This document shows positions 23,748 to 31,974 of a stretch of 64,000 nucleotides of DNA, piece by piece. The notes beneath the pieces are model-generated. The model was not told the DNA's origin and searched no databases. It saw only the letters and a program-made list of their open reading frames with translations. Positions within the stretch are counted from its first letter, which is position 1, and every line of letters starts with the position of its first letter. The translations under genes and the position numbers were made by a program. The stretch is from a virus: IMG/VR virus record IMGVR_UViG_3300036770_006296, positions 124,001 to 188,000 of that record; one strand, given 5' to 3'.

Positions 23748-24041
23748 ATGATAGATTATCTAAAATCCCAGGGATACTACGAAATAAGAGAAATTAATTC
23801 CAGGGGAATCTGCGGATTGATGGATTTTATGTTCACTACAGGACTTGTGATAGGAATGGACAGGATTGGCTATTTCGGAAGGTACTGTTATAAAACTAGG
23901 CAAGAGGCTCTAGATGCCCTTAATAAATGGGATGGATCAGGAGATCCTCCCGGAAATTGGATAAAATACAAAGGATCTGGCGGGGAAAGAGAGAATCCCA
24001 ATAATACTAATGGATGTTTAAATTGTTCTAAAAATGGATAA
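23748..24041 (+). CDS. Small hypothetical protein
   Basis: 97 residues, MIDYLKSQGYYEIREINS, with a DPPGNWIKYKGSGGERENP segment typical of small phage proteins and a terminal CLNCSKNG. The end overlaps the following gene by eight bases. Unknown. Confidence 0.6.
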   Translation: MIDYLKSQGYYEIREINSRGICGLMDFMFTTGLVIGMDRIGYFGRYCYKTRQEALDALNKWDGSGDPPGNWIKYKGSGGERENPNNTNGCLNCSKNG

Positions 24042-24648
24042 GATTTTTTTACCCGAGGATCTAATTGATATGGTTTCTAAACAAAGAGATTCTTTTTCTC
24101 ATCTTATGGCTTTAAGAGATAAAGGAATGGAGCTCTACAAAAGATACGATTCTAGAGAAAAATTTAGGAGCGGTGTTTCTTGGCATGTTCCAACTCAATC
24201 TCTTGTAGATTTACTTAAATTACATTCTCCTTTAGTTTCTGTGGGAAGTGGATTTGCATACACAGAAAGTATAGCCAAAGAACAAGGGGCAGATATTATA
24301 GCAACGGATTTAAAACCGAACAAAGAAAATGCGTGGTGTAGAGATGGCGAGTTCTTTTGTGATGTCGAAGAAATAGATGCAGTTTCTGCAGTCAAGAAAT
24401 ATAAAGAACGGAATGTATTTATGGCTTGGCCTCCTTATGATACAGACATGGCTTATAATGTAGCTTTAAATATGATGCCCGGATCAGTCTTGATATATGT
24501 CGGAGAAGGATGGGGAGGATGCAACGGAGACGACGAATTTTTCCAATATCTTAGCGATCAATTTGAGGAGATTGATGATCTAGCGATTCCTAAATGGTTC
24601 GGATTGAATGATTATTGTTCAGTTTATCGAAAAAAAGACAAAAAATAA
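24034..24648 (+). CDS. Class I SAM-dependent methyltransferase-like protein
   Basis: 204 residues. LVSVGSGFAYTESIAKEQGA (around 68-87) resembles the glycine-rich SAM-binding motif I, followed by DIIATDLKP (motif II with acidic end). The segment MAWPPYDTDMAYN resembles a PPY-type catalytic motif. The fold is plausible as a small methyltransferase; the substrate (DNA, RNA or protein) is not shown. Two-gene unit with 23748, downstream of a host-type promoter. Confidence 0.6.
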   Translation: MDKIFLPEDLIDMVSKQRDSFSHLMALRDKGMELYKRYDSREKFRSGVSWHVPTQSLVDLLKLHSPLVSVGSGFAYTESIAKEQGADIIATDLKPNKENAWCRDGEFFCDVEEIDAVSAVKKYKERNVFMAWPPYDTDMAYNVALNMMPGSVLIYVGEGWGGCNGDDEFFQYLSDQFEEIDDLAIPKWFGLNDYCSVYRKKDKK

Positions 24649-24680
24649 AGAAATCCTTTTTTTATAAAGATCCAATATTC

Positions 24681-24688
24681 TAACTTAG
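24681..24688 (+). promoter_or_regulatory. Host-type promoter variant, TAACTTAG
   Basis: ATCCTTTTTTTATAAAGATCC (24653-24673 region) followed by TAACTTAG; ATG of the sigma gene at 24717. Like 23729. Confidence 0.4.
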
Positions 24689-24716
24689 CAGACAATTTAA
24701 ATTAAAAATATAAAGA

Positions 24717-25577
24717 ATGAGACAACTTAAGATCACATCGAGTATTACAAGTAGGGAAGATAAAGCTTTAGAAAAATATTTACAAGATATTTCAAAGGAG
24801 GAAATGATTACTGCCGACGAGGAAACACATTTAACCAGAAGAATAAAAGATGGGGACCAGGAGGCTTTAGATAAAATGGTTAGAGCAAACTTAAGATTCG
24901 TTGTGTCAGTTGCCAAGCAATATCAACATCAAGGTCTTCCCCTGGTTGATCTAATAAACGAGGGAAATGTTGGACTGATAAAAGCTGCTAAAAAATTCGA
25001 TGAGACAAGGGGATTTAAGTTTATATCGTATGCTGTTTGGTGGATTAGACAAGCAATAATGGAAGCTCTTTCAGAGAAAGCGAGAGTTATAAGAATACCT
25101 TTAAATCAAGTTGGTGTTTTAAGTAAAATAAACAAGGCATATGCTAGATTAGAGCAGGATCTAGGTAGAGCTCCATCCTCTGAAGAGATAGCAGATGAAC
25201 TGGATCTCCCAGAACAGAAAGTCAAAGACACTTTAAGCAGTTCGAGAAATCATGTATCCTACGACGCTCCAATGGGGGGTGACCAAGAAAACTCCTCAAT
25301 GATAGAAGTACTAAGCAACGATTTCCCCTCAACAGATTCTATAATGATAGAGGAATCCTTAAGGGTTGATATTGAAAGAAGTCTCTCCGCCTTAGATCCT
25401 AAATGTAGAGAGATAATAAAATTAAACTACGGAATAGGATACACACATCCTAAATCATTAGATGAGATTGGTGAAAAATACTCTCTGACTAAGGAAAGAG
25501 TAAGACAGATTAGAGAAAAGGGTCTTAGAAAGCTAAGGGTTGAATCTAGAAGCAAAACACTAAAACAATATCTCTAG
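24717..25577 (+). CDS. Sigma-70 factor, flavobacterial RpoD type
   Basis: 286 residues, full length for the short Bacteroidota RpoD (no long region 1.1). Region 2 has ANLRFVVSVAKQYQHQGLPL (56-75) and region 2.4 FISYAVWWIRQAI (102-114) that reads the -7 element. Region 3 lies about 125-190, region 4.2 is a helix-turn-helix with LTKERVRQIREKGLRKLR (257-274). It should bind host core RNA polymerase. Its DNA-reading residues are close to the host type, so it may recognise TAnnTTTG-like promoters and compete with or replace the host factor. The host-like sequence suggests capture from a flavobacterium. Confidence 0.93.
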   Translation: MRQLKITSSITSREDKALEKYLQDISKEEMITADEETHLTRRIKDGDQEALDKMVRANLRFVVSVAKQYQHQGLPLVDLINEGNVGLIKAAKKFDETRGFKFISYAVWWIRQAIMEALSEKARVIRIPLNQVGVLSKINKAYARLEQDLGRAPSSEEIADELDLPEQKVKDTLSSSRNHVSYDAPMGGDQENSSMIEVLSNDFPSTDSIMIEESLRVDIERSLSALDPKCREIIKLNYGIGYTHPKSLDEIGEKYSLTKERVRQIREKGLRKLRVESRSKTLKQYL

Positions 25578-25586
25578 GATAAATAA
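25577..25586 (+). promoter_or_regulatory. GGATAAATAA element
   Basis: GGATAAATAA overlaps the sigma stop codon and lies three bases before the GTG at 25590. Confidence 0.35.
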
Positions 25587-25589
25587 TAT

Positions 25590-25790
25590 GTGAAAGATTT
25601 TTTAAAATATCTAGTGGTGTGGATAAGTGAGAACTTATCCATTCCTTTTTGGATAGTTGGACATATACATCTTACCATGAACATTTACGGGGATCTCTAT
25701 GAGGTCCTTTGTTCTTTAGGGATGAATATTATTGTTGGTGCTGGTTTTTACCTATCTTATAAAGAATGGAAAAAGAATAAAGATATATAG
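25590..25790 (+). CDS. Small membrane protein, GTG start
   Basis: 66 residues with a GTG start (an ATG one base earlier reads ATGTGA and is a dead end). It has two hydrophobic stretches, IPFWIVGHIHLTMNIYG and LGMNIIVGAGFYLSY, with Lys-rich ends. Possibly a holin-like small membrane protein, but no lysis context is near. Follows the sigma gene by 12 bases. Confidence 0.5.
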   Translation: MKDFLKYLVVWISENLSIPFWIVGHIHLTMNIYGDLYEVLCSLGMNIIVGAGFYLSYKEWKKNKDI

Positions 25791-25810
25791 AAAGAACAAA
25801 AAAAATAAAT

Positions 25811-27415
25811 ATGAATTACATAGAAACTTTCGAATCCTTCTACAACTTTGCTCCTAATGATGGAGGTGCTAACATTAACGAATTATTCTCTTTAAATCAG
25901 AGCTGTATGCCTAAATATACATGCGAAGAATTCAAGAATTTATTTTCTTCCTATCTAAACGAGTCAGAAGAATATATGGATGATGATTCTTTAAATGAAG
26001 CTCACGCATACTACGAAATCGCAATGCTTTCTGAAGCTAGATCTTCGTGGGGAGAAACCGAAGGGGATATTCATTATGTAGACGCAGAAACACACGTTAT
26101 ACTAGTTAAAAATTCAGAGGCTTTTATTATAGAAAAGAAAACTTTAGACTATGTACAGAATAACAATCTTAATGAGTTTAAAATGTTTTCGTTTAGTGAT
26201 CTTAAAAAAGCATATCACAAATTAAAGGATAAAGCTGTTGATTATGCTAAGAAAAAAATAAGCAACGCTAAGGAATTTGTTGCTAAGTCTTGGGATAAAA
26301 TGTCAGATGGTGCTAAAAAAGCATGGGAATGGATGAAAACAGCAGTATCGGCCAGCGCTAAATTTGTAGGAGATAACTTAGAAACAATAACGATTGTTCT
26401 TACTGTACTTGGTTCAGTTTTAGGAATAGCTGGAGGACTTTTAACAGCAGTAGGAATAGGACCTATACTTACAGCAATTGCTGGGGGTATTATGGCTATA
26501 AATGGTGGTATACACATATATGAAGGATTCCATAAAATTCATCACGCAACTGAGATATCTAAGGATGTACCGGTAGATCCTATTGCTAAATTTGCGGCAG
26601 GTATGATTAAAGCTGGTCCTGATCTTTTCCTAGGATTATTATTTCTTCCTCTTGGATTTTATGATATAAGCCACGGATTAACAGAAGCACTAGCAAATCC
26701 AGCAGCAGGATCTATTGCCGCAGGGGTTAAAGAAACTGCTAAAGCTGCTTCAAAATCTTGGTTAGGAAATCTGGGCCACACTATAGAAAAAGTATTAGGT
26801 GGATTTCTTAAAAATTTCTTTGCTAATCCTAAAGTTGGCGCAGCAGTTGGCGCGGGTGTAGTCGGGGGAATTACAATCCTTGGTGCTAAATTCTTTACCG
26901 ATGTTTGTGGGTGGCTTTATGAATTTATGCTTAAAAGTAGTGATTCGATACTTAAAGGAATAAATTGGCTTCTCGACATACCTAAAAAATTAACGGATGC
27001 GATTGATAAATTTTCTAAAGTTGCAGATGGATTTTTATCGAAGATAATAGCTAAAGGGTTAAGTGCTATAGTTAAGCCTATGACATCTTATTTAGCTAAA
27101 ATATGTGAAAAATATTTTAAACCATTAGTTGATAAATCACGAAAATTTATACAAAGACAGATTGCTGCTAAAAAACTCTTAGATGCAGAAATGGAAAAAG
27201 CACACGGGGGTCATGGAAAAGGGGCGGACAATAAAAAACACGGAGAAATTCCAAAATCTAAAGGCAAGCCCTTATTTAAAATGGGAACTGTAGAGATTGA
27301 AAAAAAGGATGCCAAATATGCTTCTAAGGTAAATAAAGGAATTAAAAAAGTTAAAGAATCACAAGTCTGGGAAAATAAATATATTGGTTCTTTTGATGAT
27401 TTAGAATTCATCTAG
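25811..27415 (+). CDS. Leader protein with glycine-rich TM core, putative membrane-active cargo
   Basis: 534 residues. MNYIETFESFYNF is a leader; further LNE and LSE sites occur at 49-100 and 131. After a helical Lys-rich section (AKKKISNAKEFVAKSWDKM), residues about 191-240 form a long Gly/Ala/Ile segment (IVLTVLGSVLGIAGGLLTAV, then ILTAIAGGIMAINGG) of glycine-zipper type. Two more hydrophobic stretches follow near 265-285 (LGLLFLPLGF) and 345-365 (AAVGAGVVGGITILGA). The C terminus is Lys-rich. It resembles phage internal proteins that insert in the membrane and form a DNA channel, which is an inference. Confidence 0.72.
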   Translation: MNYIETFESFYNFAPNDGGANINELFSLNQSCMPKYTCEEFKNLFSSYLNESEEYMDDDSLNEAHAYYEIAMLSEARSSWGETEGDIHYVDAETHVILVKNSEAFIIEKKTLDYVQNNNLNEFKMFSFSDLKKAYHKLKDKAVDYAKKKISNAKEFVAKSWDKMSDGAKKAWEWMKTAVSASAKFVGDNLETITIVLTVLGSVLGIAGGLLTAVGIGPILTAIAGGIMAINGGIHIYEGFHKIHHATEISKDVPVDPIAKFAAGMIKAGPDLFLGLLFLPLGFYDISHGLTEALANPAAGSIAAGVKETAKAASKSWLGNLGHTIEKVLGGFLKNFFANPKVGAAVGAGVVGGITILGAKFFTDVCGWLYEFMLKSSDSILKGINWLLDIPKKLTDAIDKFSKVADGFLSKIIAKGLSAIVKPMTSYLAKICEKYFKPLVDKSRKFIQRQIAAKKLLDAEMEKAHGGHGKGADNKKHGEIPKSKGKPLFKMGTVEIEKKDAKYASKVNKGIKKVKESQVWENKYIGSFDDLEFI

Positions 27416-27423
27416 TCTAGCTT

Positions 27424-27448
27424 ATCTATTATCCGCATTGTAATAGAT
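27424..27448 (+). other. 8-bp hairpin without T run
   Basis: ATCTATTA/TAATAGAT with a 9-base loop in the short spacer after the glycine-rich membrane gene. Could be a weak terminator or an mRNA 3' end structure; no poly-T follows. Confidence 0.4.
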
Positions 27449-27487
27449 AGCGATAACAAGATTATTAATGACCCCGTTTAATTATAT

Positions 27488-27694
27488 ATGATAGCATATA
27501 CAATTTCTGTCATCTTATTTACCCTTATAATAGCATCTGGAATTTTCTTTTGGGTAGTATCGATGTTTACTGGAAAGGTAGAAAAGCCAATTCTATCCCT
27601 AATAGGATATGTATTTTGGCCAATAAGTCTTGTTTTTATATGGATTTATGCCTATTTTTACAATAAATACCAGAAGGGAAGAAAGGATATATAA
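27488..27694 (+). CDS. Small membrane protein, two TM segments
   Basis: 68 residues: IAYTISVILFTLIIASGIFF and SLIGYVFWPISLVFIWIYAY predict two TM helices, with a basic C terminus (KYQKGRKDI). The GGATATATAA element for the next gene overlaps its last codons. Unknown; holin-like size but no lysis partner close by. Confidence 0.55.
   Translation: MIAYTISVILFTLIIASGIFFWVVSMFTGKVEKPILSLIGYVFWPISLVFIWIYAYFYNKYQKGRKDI
27685..27694 (+). promoter_or_regulatory. GGATATATAA element
   Basis: Exact GGATATATAA inside the end of the previous gene, four bases before the ATG at 27699. It shows the element is kept even where it must also be coding. Confidence 0.5.
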
Positions 27695-27698
27695 ATCT

Positions 27699-28382
27699 AT
27701 GAAGAGGATAAAACTTTTTGAAAATTTTGACAATGAAGGGAAGTACTTATGGCCTGAAGCGGCGCTGTGGATAGAAGAACTTCATCCAGAAGAAATATGT
27801 TTTTTAGCTCTTTATGTTTCAATTGTAGAATACAACAAAAATCTTCCCTATAACAGAAGTACAGAAGATCTGCTTTTTCCTATAAAAACCGATTATAAAA
27901 GTTATGAATTAGAACCGGATTCTTATGACGATGAAGATGGAATTTCTAATTTTGAACTCTATTATGAAATACCATCAAAGAACAAAGAAAATTGTATATT
28001 TTCTATTGATGTTACAGGCAAAGGACATTTCACCCAAATTAGAAGAGGTGGATATATGGAGCCAGACGAAGGGGGTGAACCTATCCTTGATTCAATAGAA
28101 TTTGATTCTGCTTACTATTTAGATTCCAAAGAGGAGACGGAAATAAATTTTTCTGATAACTCTTATATTTTTAAATCTGACATTCTAACAAAAAAAGATC
28201 TAACTAACATAATAGAGTATGCCGCAGCTCAAAGAATAGAAGCTGATGATAATACGGATACTCATAAGCCTTTTATTCCACAAAGATTAATGGACAAGTG
28301 TCAAGAAATTAGAAAGAATCATCCGGATTCAGTAAAAGGTGGTAATTTGCTGAACAGATTTGGAATTTTGGGAACAAACTAG
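27699..28382 (+). CDS. KLFE-leader protein with C-terminal NRFG tail
   Basis: 227 residues from MKRIKLFENFDNEGKYLW; the longer frame to 27630 overlaps the upstream gene and lacks the leader. The body is acidic (PDSYDDEDGISNFELYYE) and ends in KGGNLLNRFGILGTN, the NRFG tail. So this protein has both recurrent end signals. Unknown function; putative packaged protein. Confidence 0.75.
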   Translation: MKRIKLFENFDNEGKYLWPEAALWIEELHPEEICFLALYVSIVEYNKNLPYNRSTEDLLFPIKTDYKSYELEPDSYDDEDGISNFELYYEIPSKNKENCIFSIDVTGKGHFTQIRRGGYMEPDEGGEPILDSIEFDSAYYLDSKEETEINFSDNSYIFKSDILTKKDLTNIIEYAAAQRIEADDNTDTHKPFIPQRLMDKCQEIRKNHPDSVKGGNLLNRFGILGTN

Positions 28383-28416
28383 AATTTATTAGTATAAGGA
28401 TAGTTAAATCCTTAAA

Positions 28417-28674
28417 ATGAAAAATATATTTTTAGCTCTATCTTTATTTGTTTCTTTATTATCTTTTTCGCAAGATTATAAATTCAACAAATTATCTGTT
28501 GTTTCCCCTAATAGGGATACTCTCTGGCTTCTAAATGACCCGTCGGGAAGGCTAATTGCTTATTCTTGGGAGCTAGAACAAAATCTACCTGAGAAAAAAC
28601 CAGTAATTATTCTTGTTGAATCATTACCAACTATCGAGAAAAAAAAGAAAAAAGGATATATAGAAGGTAATTAA
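28417..28674 (+). CDS. Small secreted protein
   Basis: 85 residues. MKNIFLALSLFVSLLSFSQ is a Sec signal peptide (cleavage likely after Ser-Gln, a common Bacteroidota pattern). The mature part (about 66 residues) is strand-rich with a Lys-rich end. It may act in the periplasm. Unknown. Confidence 0.6.
   Translation: MKNIFLALSLFVSLLSFSQDYKFNKLSVVSPNRDTLWLLNDPSGRLIAYSWELEQNLPEKKPVIILVESLPTIEKKKKKGYIEGN
28654..28663 (+). promoter_or_regulatory. GGATATATAG element
   Basis: GGATATATAG within the end of the secreted-protein gene, 19 bases before the ATG at 28683. Confidence 0.4.
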
Positions 28675-28682
28675 AAACCTTT

Positions 28683-29075
28683 ATGAGACATATACGATTA
28701 TTTGAAAATTTCGACCAGGATAAAACAGTAGACTCATCTGGATTATTATTTGATTGGATTCCCTTTGATACGGAAGTTAATAATCCAATTAATTCTTCAG
28801 TCCCTACAGAAATAACTCCACAGAAACTTATAGAGTATTGCAACGCTAATCCGGAGATAGGTAAAGTAGGTTTGTATATTGCGCATAAAAAAAATCCTGC
28901 TGGGGGATTTACTAGATATGTAACCACTTCAACAAATCCTTTGTTATTAGAATCGGCAATGTTTGATAGCGAGTTTAACAAGATTAATGATGTGAAAGGA
29001 ATAAGTGCAGCATCTCTTGATTCATTTGGGAAGGGAGCTTCAATGATGAACAGATTCGGATTATTCGACAAGTAA
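28683..29075 (+). CDS. KLFE-leader protein with C-terminal NRFG tail
   Basis: 130 residues, MRHIRLFENFDQDKTVD to the end KGASMMNRFGLFDK. The middle contains GKVGLYIAHKKNPAGGFTRY, a short strand-turn unit seen in no family I know. Both N-terminal leader and C-terminal NRFG tail are present. Followed by a strong terminator. Putative packaged protein. Confidence 0.75.
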   Translation: MRHIRLFENFDQDKTVDSSGLLFDWIPFDTEVNNPINSSVPTEITPQKLIEYCNANPEIGKVGLYIAHKKNPAGGFTRYVTTSTNPLLLESAMFDSEFNKINDVKGISAASLDSFGKGASMMNRFGLFDK

Positions 29076-29104
29076 TTATAAGTTATACATATTAAAAAAT
29101 ATTA

Positions 29105-29127
29105 AAACCCGGTAACGGGTTTTTTTT
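29105..29127 (+). terminator. Rho-independent terminator
   Basis: 7-bp stem AAACCCG/CGGGTTT with GTAA tetraloop and a T8 run. Confidence 0.9.
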
Positions 29128-29225
29128 ATGAATTTTTTTTCCTATTTTTTCAAAAAAATATAAACTTTTTTAAAACCCCTGCATATAATATAAGTATAAA
29201 ATAAAAACAATTTAAATTTTTAATT

Positions 29226-29699
29226 ATGGAAAAAAGAGAAGCAAAAATTGAAGCACTTTTGGCTTTAAAGAATGACAAGTCAGTAAAAGCATGGATTGGT
29301 CCTAATCATGTTCTTTTCAAGGACAGTGACGAAAATAGGGACATGTTCCTTACTACTTATCGAATTAGAAATGCCTATGAGGAACTGCTATTAAAATTAG
29401 AAGTTAATGAGGAAGTTACAGAAGAAAGAGATCTTCTATTAATCAAAAGGTTTTTTGAAATGATGTTTTATCCACCTAGAAAAATGAGCATCAGCGATTG
29501 GAAAAACGGAAGAGATCCTATTGTTAAAATAGTAAAGGCTTATAAGGATGTTAGATGGAAAGGTAACAGAAGAAGAAAACATGAAATAACTCTTTTATTA
29601 GATGACGGAAAAAAGATACAAATTAATCCAGGGGATGTTTTGAATAAGTTTTTCCATATATGGGGAAATTTCGATTCACTTATAAATTCTAAGTTATAA
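29226..29699 (+). CDS. Hypothetical helical protein
   Basis: 157 residues, MEKREAKIEALLALKND, mostly helical and charged, with a basic patch (RWKGNRRRKHEITLL). No known motif. It lies alone between two terminators and has an AT-rich upstream with GCATATAAT (29180-29189) that could be a -10. Confidence 0.65.
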   Translation: MEKREAKIEALLALKNDKSVKAWIGPNHVLFKDSDENRDMFLTTYRIRNAYEELLLKLEVNEEVTEERDLLLIKRFFEMMFYPPRKMSISDWKNGRDPIVKIVKAYKDVRWKGNRRRKHEITLLLDDGKKIQINPGDVLNKFFHIWGNFDSLINSKL

Positions 29700-29723
29700 G
29701 TATTTTCTTGTTAATAAAATATT

Positions 29724-29753
29724 AGCCGGCTTCACATTAAGCCGGCTTTTTTT
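29724..29753 (+). terminator. Rho-independent terminator
   Basis: 9-bp stem AGCCGGCTT/AAGCCGGCT with loop CACATT and a T run. Confidence 0.9.
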
Positions 29754-29774
29754 GCGGGTTTTTTTAAGGCGGGG

Positions 29775-29784
29775 GGATATATAA
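29775..29784 (+). promoter_or_regulatory. GGATATATAA element
   Basis: Exact GGATATATAA immediately below the terminator at 29724, 21 bases before the ATG at 29806. Confidence 0.5.
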
Positions 29785-29805
29785 CCAGTAAATAATTACT
29801 AATTG

Positions 29806-30177
29806 ATGGAAGAATTTGGCCCTCACATAACTATTGATCTAAAAGGATGTCCTAAAGAAACATTATCTAACTACGAGTTACATTTTAATTATCTTAAGAA
29901 TCTTCCGGAATTAATAAGTATGACACCAATAACACAGCCTTATGTGTTTCCTTATTCTGGATTGGTTCCAGAGGATAAAGGTATAACTGGAATAGTTATA
30001 ATAGCCGAGAGCCATATATCTGTACATTCATTTGAAGAGAAAGGATATTGCTTTATTGATATTTTCTCTTGTAAAGATATGGATGTAGAAAGAGCTATAC
30101 AAATAACATTGGATACTTTTAAACCTACTGACTCAGAAATTAATATAGTTAAAAGGGGAAAAGATTTTCCTAGATAG
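29806..30177 (+). CDS. S-adenosylmethionine decarboxylase-like (SpeH/SpeD family)
   Basis: 123 residues from the ATG at 29806 (a TTG three bases earlier is also in frame). The family hallmark is IIAESHISVHSFEEKGYCFI followed by DIFSC: Ser69 after Glu68 is the self-cleavage and pyruvoyl site, and Cys89 fits the catalytic position. The enzyme makes decarboxylated AdoMet for spermidine synthesis; some bacterial and phage relatives have changed to arginine or ornithine decarboxylases, so the substrate is open. A deoxyhypusine synthase-like gene lies 1.8 kb away. Single domain of normal bacterial class length. Confidence 0.85.
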   Translation: MEEFGPHITIDLKGCPKETLSNYELHFNYLKNLPELISMTPITQPYVFPYSGLVPEDKGITGIVIIAESHISVHSFEEKGYCFIDIFSCKDMDVERAIQITLDTFKPTDSEINIVKRGKDFPR

Positions 30178-30636
30178 TTATTTTTTAAATTTTCTTTTCA
30201 TCTCTTCAATCTCGCTTATGATATTTTTCATATCATTCTTAACTATCACTGTTGATGTGTTTCTTACCGAAGTGGAGGAGGAGTCAACTTTTTTCAATGT
30301 TTCCATATTCATTTGACTTAATATCTTGTTATCCTCTTTTTTAGCTTTGTCCTTTAGATAGTCGAGCATTGTCACAAATTCTTTTTCCCTTTCTAATATT
30401 TCGTTGGTACAACTTTTTTGTTCTTCCCTTATCTTAGTATCTTTTTCGTTTAATTCAGTCTCTAATGACTTTATTTTATTTGTTTTTGCCTCTACTTCCT
30501 CCTTTAGTTCATCTTTACTTTCTATTATAGAAGGACCTATCGTGATTACCACTATGGAGAATAAAATAAGTGAAAGAGCTATCACCTTTTGCGGGGTTGA
30601 AAACTGGGCTAAGATCTCTGCAATATATTTAAACAT
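30178..30636 (-). CDS. Membrane-anchored coiled-coil protein, spanin-like
   Basis: 152 residues. An N-terminal stretch of 17 residues precedes one TM helix (KVIALSLILFSIVVITIG), followed by a long charged coiled coil (LKEEVEAKTNKIKSLETELN, then EKDTKIREEQ) and a Lys-rich end. This N-in, coil-out layout fits an inner-membrane spanin (Rz-like), but no partner lipoprotein overlaps it, so another coiled-coil membrane role is possible. Convergent with 29806 and abutting it. Confidence 0.5.
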   Translation of the reverse strand: MFKYIAEILAQFSTPQKVIALSLILFSIVVITIGPSIIESKDELKEEVEAKTNKIKSLETELNEKDTKIREEQKSCTNEILEREKEFVTMLDYLKDKAKKEDNKILSQMNMETLKKVDSSSTSVRNTSTVIVKNDMKNIISEIEEMKRKFKK

Positions 30637-30676
30637 ATTTTTAGTTGTTATTTGCTGATTCTTAATATATACTCAT

Positions 30677-30985
30677 ATGGCCAATATAATTAAAGGAAAT
30701 TTAGAAATAATGGGACAGGATCTTCCTGGTAAGATGTCATGGACCAGTGTTCCTGCTCAATTAGAGTTATTAGGGGGAAATGGATGGAGACTTCCTTATG
30801 AAAGTGAATTTTTAGAGATCTTCCAGCTATATAAACTTGGTATTGGTGGATTTAAGCCATCACGATATTGGTCATACTCATCGTATCTTAATAAAGCTTG
30901 GTATTATGATCTTAGCGTGGGATATTCTCCACACATCATAGATAAAACTAACCTGTATTACGTTAGACTTGTTAGAGACATCTAG
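30677..30985 (+). CDS. DUF1566/Lcl-like domain protein
   Basis: 102 residues. GGNGWRLPYESEFLEIFQLY, then SRYWSYSSYLNKAWYYDLSV and YYVRLVRDI give the Trp-rich layout of DUF1566 (Lcl C-terminal, related to formylglycine-generating enzyme-like/C-type-lectin folds). These domains often bind sugars or surfaces. Whether virion-associated is unclear. Unpaired on this strand. Confidence 0.65.
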   Translation: MANIIKGNLEIMGQDLPGKMSWTSVPAQLELLGGNGWRLPYESEFLEIFQLYKLGIGGFKPSRYWSYSSYLNKAWYYDLSVGYSPHIIDKTNLYYVRLVRDI

Positions 30986-31002
30986 AAATAGATAACAGAT
31001 CC

Positions 31003-31218
31003 TTAACTTGAATTCCTCATACGGAAAAGATTTTTTCTGACTGACTTATCTAAATCCTCAGAAGTTGTTCTTAATCCTTTATCGTATATGTTAGAAAGGG
31101 ATCTTGCTACTTTGTTTTGATCGAGAATTATCTCCCATCTGGGATCTTTTTCCTTGTTGATGATTTCCTCTGCTATTTCTTTGCCTAGCTCTTCAACTTT
31201 TTTTTCGTATGCTCTCAT
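31003..31218 (-). CDS. Small helical protein
   Basis: 71 residues, MRAYEKKVEELGKEIAEEII, highly charged, with a C-terminal basic part. Possibly regulatory, no motif. Third of three minus-strand genes with 31246 and 31562. Confidence 0.55.
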   Translation of the reverse strand: MRAYEKKVEELGKEIAEEIINKEKDPRWEIILDQNKVARSLSNIYDKGLRTTSEDLDKSVRKNLFRMRNSS

Positions 31219-31245
31219 AATATTTTATACCAGATGATTCTGGTT

Positions 31246-31560
31246 TTATTTCATCTGGTTGTATATTTTTTGCAAATCCCCAACAATCCAGTCTTCGGGG
31301 TATCCATCATCTTTAGAATTTTCTATAGCATCACTTATTATTGAGATGTATTTATACTCCTCGCTTCTACGATTAAATTTAGGAGTGTTTTCTTGACCAT
31401 TATAGTAGTTTAGTATATCTTTGATTGTGGATTTTAAAACATAAAGATCCGCGCCAAGTTCTATAGCTTTATTTATTTTTTTAGAAATAGCTGTGTAAGG
31501 ATCTTCTGATCCTGGATGGAATTCGTATAATTTTAAAAATTCTTTGTATTTAGTTAGCAT
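31246..31560 (-). CDS. Leader-like small protein, paralogue of 31562
   Basis: 104 residues. MLTKYKEFLKLYEFHPGSED shares the Y-K-x-F-L leader core and the HHPG/HPG motif with the next gene upstream, MIKKYKDFLSINEHHPG. The rest is helical. The two are likely tandem duplicates. A leader with LYE instead of a clean INE site suggests cleavage may differ. Confidence 0.62.
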   Translation of the reverse strand: MLTKYKEFLKLYEFHPGSEDPYTAISKKINKAIELGADLYVLKSTIKDILNYYNGQENTPKFNRRSEEYKYISIISDAIENSKDDGYPEDWIVGDLQKIYNQMK

Positions 31561-31561
31561 T

Positions 31562-31918
31562 TTAAAATGAGTATTCTTTTATAATATTCTCTATCTCCTT
31601 CATTATTAGATCCTCGTCGTACCAATCTTCCTCAGCTAATATAAATTTTTGTCTTAGTGAATTTATGGCGGAGTTTAAGTCCGTTCCTATAGAAATACCT
31701 TTTTTTTCTTTAAAATCCATAATGTCTCTGTCACTATAAGCTGTTGCTTTATTTATTTTATAAAAATCTAAATAGAAAGATAAAGCCTCCATAATAACTG
31801 GTATAGTAAATCCTCCATCCATCAATTTTTTTATACCTTCTCGTATCATATCTTGGACAGGAATAGCACCGGGGTGATGTTCATTTATTGACAAGAAATC
31901 CTTGTATTTTTTTATCAT
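31562..31918 (-). CDS. Leader-like small protein, paralogue of 31246
   Basis: 118 residues. MIKKYKDFLSINEHHPGAIP ends its leader in INE, a textbook prohead-protease site, then the HHPG motif. The rest is helical and acidic. Same strand as 31246 with one base between. A TTATATATC element (minus strand) follows its start. Confidence 0.66.
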   Translation of the reverse strand: MIKKYKDFLSINEHHPGAIPVQDMIREGIKKLMDGGFTIPVIMEALSFYLDFYKINKATAYSDRDIMDFKEKKGISIGTDLNSAINSLRQKFILAEEDWYDEDLIMKEIENIIKEYSF

Positions 31919-31921
31919 AGA

Positions 31922-31931
31922 TTATATATCA
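31922..31931 (-). promoter_or_regulatory. GGATATATAA-like element (TGATATATAA)
   Basis: On the minus strand TGATATATAA ends three bases before the start at 31918, in the divergent spacer with 31975. Confidence 0.4.
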
Positions 31932-31974
31932 AGAAATAAAAACCAATTATTAACTATAATTAAATAAAAATAGA

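Noticed and set aside
25590-27694. Holin genes at 25590 and 27488
   Set aside because: Two small two-TM proteins fit by size only; they are far from the endolysin and have no other support.
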